Origin: Callipepla californica brunnescens
Taxonomy: Eukaryota > Chordata > Aves > Galliformes > Odontophoridae
Reading direction: 5' to 3'
Length of the DNA stretch: 64,000 bases
Assembly (NCBI GenBank): GCA_023055505.1
Contig: JALIRH010000027.1
Span: forward strand, 2,368,501-2,432,500
Positions 57,901-64,000 of this stretch are shown one piece after another. The notes under the pieces were generated by a model. The model was given only the letters and a program-made list of their open reading frames with translations, did not search any database and was not told the origin of the DNA. The position numbers and the translations under genes are program-made. Position 1 is the stretch's first letter. Every line of letters starts with the position of its first letter.

Positions 57901-60900
57901 TCCCTCCCAGATCTGGCAGACAGTGAAAAACTGAGCTATTTTTACTCTGAAATGTTCTGTTTCAAACCCAGAGTATTAAATGTAGTTTTCTCCTGACAGG
58001 CTTCATGGCTGATTGCTGTAAAACTCCATACCTTTAAAGGAAGGAGAAAACTTCCTACAGGAAGGGAAAAAGTTGTGATTCTGGGGCTCGCTAGATCCAG
58101 TTGATGTTTCTGTCTGACCTTCATCTTCATCCCAGTGGTGCTGCATGCCAGATATGTCACTCAGAAGTAGCAGAAAGAGACCTAATGGCTCAGATCTGAT
58201 TAACCTCTAGGACTTTATGGTGTGCCTTAATTGGATTACATGCTGGCATTTTTTTTTTTTTTGCTGTTTTCTTAAACAGGTGCTTATTGCTGTGACATCT
58301 GAGGCAGGCAACAAGTTAGAGTAGCAAGGGCCATGAATAAATGGGTGGTGTTTGCTTCTTCCTCACTGCTCACCTAACTCTGCCCTTCCTTGCTGCATGT
58401 TTTCAGTAGCTGATGCCTGTGAGATGTGTCTGAGTAAACACGGTGTGTGTCTCACCCAGCAGCCTGGGTGCTGGACCAAGGAGCACCTGATTGCTGACTG
58501 GGAAGGACTGCTGATGAAACTCTGCATTAACCTTCCATGTTCAGTTTTCCTCATTTTTTTTTCTCTGAATACTTTCATATTACGGTCTGATTCGTCTGCA
58601 CTGAGGTTATTGGTTTTTTGTTTTTTTTTTCTTTTTGCTCATATCATAGCAGTGGCTGTGGGCTTTGGGAATTGTCCTTACTCAGCACTGCAATGGGCCT
58701 TCTTCAAGGACTTCAGAGCTCATTCTCCAGTGTCAGTTCATTTATTTTCACAAGTTGGAGCAGGAAATAAAATCACTGATCACATCCCACTACAGTGGAA
58801 GACAGGCTGCTACAGACTTTAACAGGGGCTGGAGACCCTTGGATTTGTGATTGTCCCTCACTCCCCAAGGTGCTGCCTAACTGCATGGTGCCCAGTTAAG
58901 AAAAAGGAAAATATTTTTGTGACGTTTATCCCATGTTCGTCCTTCTGCTGACTTTTATTTCAACAGACTTGAAATAGAAATCTTTCTTCTTGCTGTAGCT
59001 ATAATTGCCTTGGGTTGGACACTGGAGAGGATCATTCACCTATCTAGGATGATAGGAAGTGTGCGTGCTGCTGAGAAGCTCTCTCTTTCATCTGTTTCCA
59101 GAGAGCTGTGCACACAAAAAAGTGAATTGTAGGTGTGATATCAGATCACTGCTCTGTACCATGACAAAGAATAGATGTTCCAGTGCTACTTTAGCTGTTA
59201 GAAGATCAAAAGAGCTGTTACGTTAAGGAGGATGATATTTAATGTCTGGTTTGGCAGAAGGGATTAGAGTTTATCTAGGGTTGTAAAGTATGTCCAGGTA
59301 AATGGTCTTACATAGTATGCGGCAGCATAGGTTTTAGAGACCTGGTAAATGTGGGATGTGCCCTCCTTGCATGGAAATTGAATGCATTTCAGTTGTGGAC
59401 ACTGCATGCATCGCAGTTACAATCTCTGAATAGAGAGTTCAGTCCCTCATTGCATCTGGGGTGCCTTCATGGGGTGTGTGTTTGTAAGCCATGGACTTTG
59501 TGGTGCTTTGTGTGAAGAAAATGCGACCATTAAGTTGAATTATGATGGGTATTAGTTTCCTTTTTTCAGATGTAATGTCCAGTGGCCCCTCAGCAGCTTG
59601 CAGGCTGGATATGTAAACTGGGAGCTGCAAAGGATGGCTGATCCATTAATAGATGGAATTTGATGCTCACACAAATGAATGCATTTAATGTTGCATGGCA
59701 TTGGCTTGCTTGAATTTTTAAGTTGTCTGAGTATCTCTTGTTTGAGTTTAGTGGCTCAGGCTATATTTGCTACAAAAGCAATACGGATAGAGAGGCCATA
59801 TGGTTATAGAGGGGTGCCTGCTTTATCTGTGAGTATCACTTACACTGTTTGTGTATCAAATGTTATTCCAAAGAAGCTGTGAAAACGCAAAGCTCAATCA
59901 TATTTGAAAACAAAGCATCGCAGTTCAGATTCACAGTGTCCATAGAAATAAATCATCAGAGATGTGTTCATAAACTGTTCTTCAGGAAAAGCCAAGTTTT
60001 AGTAGATGTGTTTTCATTATTAGGCTTCTGTGGAGGGATGTATGTGACTAAAAGGATTCCATTGGTCTTTAAAGTAAGTACTCATCTGCCACTGTGGGGT
60101 TTTAAACGCAAGATAAAATCATGGCCCCTCTGAAGGGCCATCCCTTTGCATCCTTTGGGCCCCATGTTGATTTCATTACAAATTTTGGAAGGGTAAGGAC
60201 TCTTCCTGGTTTAGATTTTACAGTGTTTCTTTAAGCATGAAGGCATGGAAATATCTGTTTTCTTTTGAGGATTTTTTTAAAGCAAACACAGCATATACCC
60301 CTCCTGGGAAAGTGTTTGTGTGATAAATTTCAGTTTTCAAGCACGTGAGGTGGTGGTAATGTTAAGAGGCAGCACTCTGAAGTTGTGAGGATCATTCAAG
60401 CCTTTTTCCCTGAGGATTCTACGAAGCTCCAAGCTTTGGGTGGGGGCAGCAGGGATCTGCAGTCTGCTATGGGTTGGTAACTGTGGTGTGGTAACTGTGC
60501 TGAAGTTCTGCTATTGCCTGAGTAACCACATTTTTGAAGATGGCATCTGCTGAAATGTCTGTACGTAGAAAGAGCTGAATGAAAAGTACAGATTTTCTCT
60601 CTCTGGTGGGAAGTACCCAGAGTCATAGTTCAGATCTCATACCAGTTGCAGGTTTGCATCTGTCCTGCGTGGGATAGAAGGAATGCAGATCTCAGAGCAG
60701 CTTTACAGCTGGGCCACATCTACTTTCTTCCAAATGGGAAGAAATAGCGAGACTGACTGTCACTGTCTCGTGCCTGTTGCTGTAGGTGCAGTGTATTTAC
60801 TGTCCTGTGCGTGTCTATATGTAGTGGTTACTGTGGGACTGAACAGCACTAAAAATCTTGCCTGTATGTCTGCTGTCCAGCTCCTCTAAGACTTTTACAG

Positions 60901-63900
60901 TGATGAGCAGAACCTGGTTGTATTTGTTTTCCATCTGTCCTCTCATCCCTCATCTTTGCTGTTAATTGTTAGCATCTGGCTTGAAAGATTGCCTCTTAGC
61001 ATGGTGCTGATGGGATGCTTCCACAGAGGATTAAGGCTGGAGTGGATTGACAAGAGGCAGTCTCCTTGCACAGGGAAGTTTGCCAGTCGTGTGCATGCTC
61101 ATCGCTGCTGCTCTTCCAGTTACTCCAGTTCACATCAGGTCACAGGCAAGAGCTGGTTGCAGCTCCACTCCCCTCACTGGGGCCAGCTGCTCAGACGTGG
61201 CCTCATGCACCCAGCAGCTGTGTGGCTCTACAAAACTCTCTTTACTTCAGCTGCACCACACCATGGGAGTGTTGTCATATCTGGATCATTGGGTGGTTTT
61301 CTGCTGTGCAATTGCAGTGCTTTGATCAAGGATGTGGGTAATGATAACAGCACTGTAGGGCATGGCCAGTAGTTGAGATGTCATTTCTTACTGTAACATG
61401 CTCCCCAGGGGAGCAGTATGTCTATAAATCACACAAGTGCTTTCCTGCAGCTTTGCTTGCTTTCTGTTACCACTTTGGCTGCTGGATTTCTGAAAGCACA
61501 GGCTCCTGCCCTTCTGAAAGTACTTAGTCTATATTTCCAGTGCCCCGAAGCATGGCTAAGGGCTCCACTAAGCTCACTGAATCCAGGCCCTGAGAGATTA
61601 TATTGCTTTTTGCTTTATTTGGTTTGCTTTCCTGTGGAGTCTGCTTTTTCCTTTACACGCGTAAGATGCTGGGGAGAATCTGCTGACGTTTCAGGAGTTA
61701 CGAGCTGTCCTCTTGCCATGTTAGTTTTCTATCTGCCCCAACAAGACCTCGGAATCTCTTGTTGGCCTTTCCCAAAGGGGTTATGTGTCCTACCATTAAC
61801 CAAATTGAATCTGTTTCCTTGCAAGGACACTGTGGGGCCTGAAAGCACGTTTACTCCTTGCTTCCAATTGTGATAACCCATAATTAAGACAAAGTGGCAG
61901 AAACTTCCTTTACTTTAAAGCTCTTATACCAGGTAGGGTTTCTGTGTGTGTTGGTATTCTCAACAGCAAGAGTTGTTCCAAAACATAATAAATAAATAAG
62001 TCCTATCTCTTCTAGCAATTTAAAGTAAAACCTTACATCTAGTACATCTGTAAATTTAAACCTCAAAGACAGATGAGTAAAACCAGCAGAGTTTGCAACA
62101 AGGGGCTCAATTTTTAGGGCTGCTTGGAGGAAATGTTAAAAGTTATACGCGGGGTTGAGAAATATCGCTTAATCATTATTATTGCTATATGAAAATCCCA
62201 CTGGCTTGTATTCCCCTGTCAATTCAAGCTCTTTGAGACAGCATTTCTTTTGTTTCTTTCATTCTGGAACTGTGCAAGTAGGAATTGTGACATTGCTCGT
62301 TATTTCACTGCCCATCCCATGCGTTCTTAGGCCCCGCATCCTTTTGGCTTTCCCCAGCTCTCCCTCCCTTCCCTCCTCAGCTTGCCTTGAAGGGCTGGGA
62401 AAGCCGGCGCTGGTGCATTATGTTGCCTGCCTGATTGTTGTGGGGTTGTGTTTGTGTGGGGGAAGGTCACGGAACAAAAAGACCACCAAGCAGGGGTGGG
62501 GGGGTGGGGTTTCAGTCCCTCTCCATTCAGTCCATGTGGCAATGGGTGGGAAGAGTCTTGTTTGTATGACAGGATTTCAGGGGGCGATGACTTTTTGTTT
62601 AGGCTTCTTCCATGGCTGCTACACGGGCCCTGGAAGGCTACAACAACAATAGGGTGCGTATGTGAGATTCCTGGGACTGAAGAGTGCTGAGATAACCCAG
62701 AAGCAGAGCAGTCGTTGCAGGGCTGGGTGTGTGGATGATCTGGGAGAGGTGTTTGTGTTATGTCTGGATTAGGCTCTGTGGCAGCTCTTCTGGGATGCCT
62801 GAATTATGTGGACTGAGATCCTTAGCTGGATAGTTGCTATGAAAGCTTCTCTTTTTGTGGAATGAATGTTCAGGGGGACAGCTCCAGGGATCTGTTGTAG
62901 TGGCTGCGCTTCCCTGAACGTTTCCAGTCAGTGACTTTTGTTTGCAGTATCTGCATCCTTCCTTGCCCGTCAGCTCCACACTTCTGAGAACATCACTGCT
63001 TTTAGACAGGACTTGCTTCCTTATCATCACTGTCCCTCTTCTCAGCCCCCTCTGGCACCCCACCCTTAGAAAGCAGCTCAGTCTGTATTAACTGTTGACT
63101 TATATGAAAACCAGCATTGTCAGGGACTCATTTCAACTGTCCTGAGTTCCTTTGCATAAGAAGATCGATAGCGTTTTTTGCCATGGCTGTCTGATATGGA
63201 CACTTCGATCTGGGGAGCAGAAAAGAGCTAAAATTCCATCTGGGTGTGGGTTGGGGAGGGGGGGCAGTTTGGTCCCTTCCTTTGTGGATGCAGCAGCCCT
63301 TTCTGGAAGGGGATGACTTGTCAGTCACTGGCTGCTGGCAGCACAAGTCTGTCTGATTCAGAGGTGACAGCTGCAGCTTCCCAGAGATGTGGATTCAAGC
63401 AACCTCAAGCAAGCCTGAGCTCCTGGCCATCCCATCTAAGAAATCCTTCTCCTGCCTAGTATTTATGTATGTATGTATTTATTTTTAGTAGATGTTGACC
63501 CTGCTTGAATGCTTCTAGACTAAGTAGTGAACTGCCTCGTGTTGTCATTTCCCACAGCACATGTAACCTCTCCTGCTTCTGTTTGGATTTCTTCCAGAGA
63601 GCTAGCTGTTCCTGCAGGCAGGCACTAAGGGGAGAGGAAGGCAGCTGGGATGGCGTGCAAATCAGGAAGCAGGCTGAAATGGTATGATCTTTTGACCCAA
63701 AGCAATAGCTAGTGCTGTTAGAGCTTGCTTGAACCACAGCAGCTGCTCAGCTCACATTCCTTGCATTGAACTGAGAATTATTCATATTCTCTCACCCTTC
63801 TGCTTAGTGCTGTGTGTAATGTGACGTGCTAGTAACTAGGCTAGTAGATAGAAAACTAAGACGCTCTTCTGTTTGCAATTACGGTTCTTGATGGGCTCAA

Positions 63901-64000
63901 CTGTCCTATGAAGCTGCAGTGTTCAAGCTTGCCTGCCAGAGCAGCCTTTCTGCAGACCCTTGCTGTCCCTCTGGCACTGTGTGCTCATGTATTCCTGTGC
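48922..64000 (+). other. RHBDL3: RHBDL3 intron 2 (5' part), no further exon recognised
   Basis: More than 15 kb of non-coding sequence follows the 24-nt exon up to the window end. I looked for the next exon, expected to start near FDPGNTGYI, and did not find it. Short T and A runs (for example about 58249-58262) are the only repeats noted. Two 156-codon open frames (58352-58822 and 62182-62652) lack splice context or recognisable domains. Confidence 0.6.

Noticed and set aside
58352..58822. 156-codon open frame in RHBDL3 intron 2
   Set aside because: Begins at a near-cognate codon and includes a translated poly-T run giving phenylalanines. No domain or splice support.
62182..62652. 156-codon open frame in RHBDL3 intron 2
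   Set aside because: Low-complexity composition, no homology recognised, and no exon borders in RHBDL3 phase.

Overview
This is nuclear DNA from a vertebrate, almost certainly a bird and probably a chicken-like one. It holds multi-exon genes with canonical GT/AG introns, four CpG islands, few interspersed repeats and an antisense fragment of the avian LINE CR1. Gene content matches human 17q11.2, which corresponds to chicken chromosome 19. That placement is from recall, not from a search.

All four genes are on the + strand. (1) 1-6954 is the 3' half of ATAD5: 14 exons, 841 residues and the stop codon, with the 5' half outside the window. ATAD5 is the large subunit of the RFC-like complex that unloads PCNA. 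(2) 9037-15948 is complete ADAP2 (10 exons, 364 aa), an ArfGAP with two PH domains. (3) 20198-40545 is complete RHOT1/Miro1 (19 constitutive exons, 618 aa), the outer-mitochondrial-membrane GTPase with EF hands. (4) From 45493, RHBDL3 begins; only a 120-nt first coding exon and a 24-nt second coding exon are present, and intron 2 runs past the window end.

Between genes: ATAD5 3' UTR and a short gap (6955-8700); ADAP2 3' flank, CR1 fragment and unique sequence (15949-19840); a TG microsatellite and the RHOT1 CpG island; RHOT1 3' UTR to about 41510; an orphan CpG island at about 41540-42010; then sequence with no recognised gene up to the RHBDL3 CpG island at about 44925.

The genes act in separate processes (replication-clamp unloading, Arf/phosphoinositide signalling, mitochondrial transport, intramembrane proteolysis), so this is a syntenic block and not a functional cluster. 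The most interesting signal is in the last RHOT1 intron. It contains the known 123-nt cassette exon and two further open segments (108 nt and 291 nt) with splice-site-like borders. Both are multiples of three and in exactly the phase needed to insert new linkers just before the mitochondrial membrane anchor. Mammalian neighbours TEFM (between ATAD5 and ADAP2) and the NF1 block (between ADAP2 and RHOT1) are not seen here.
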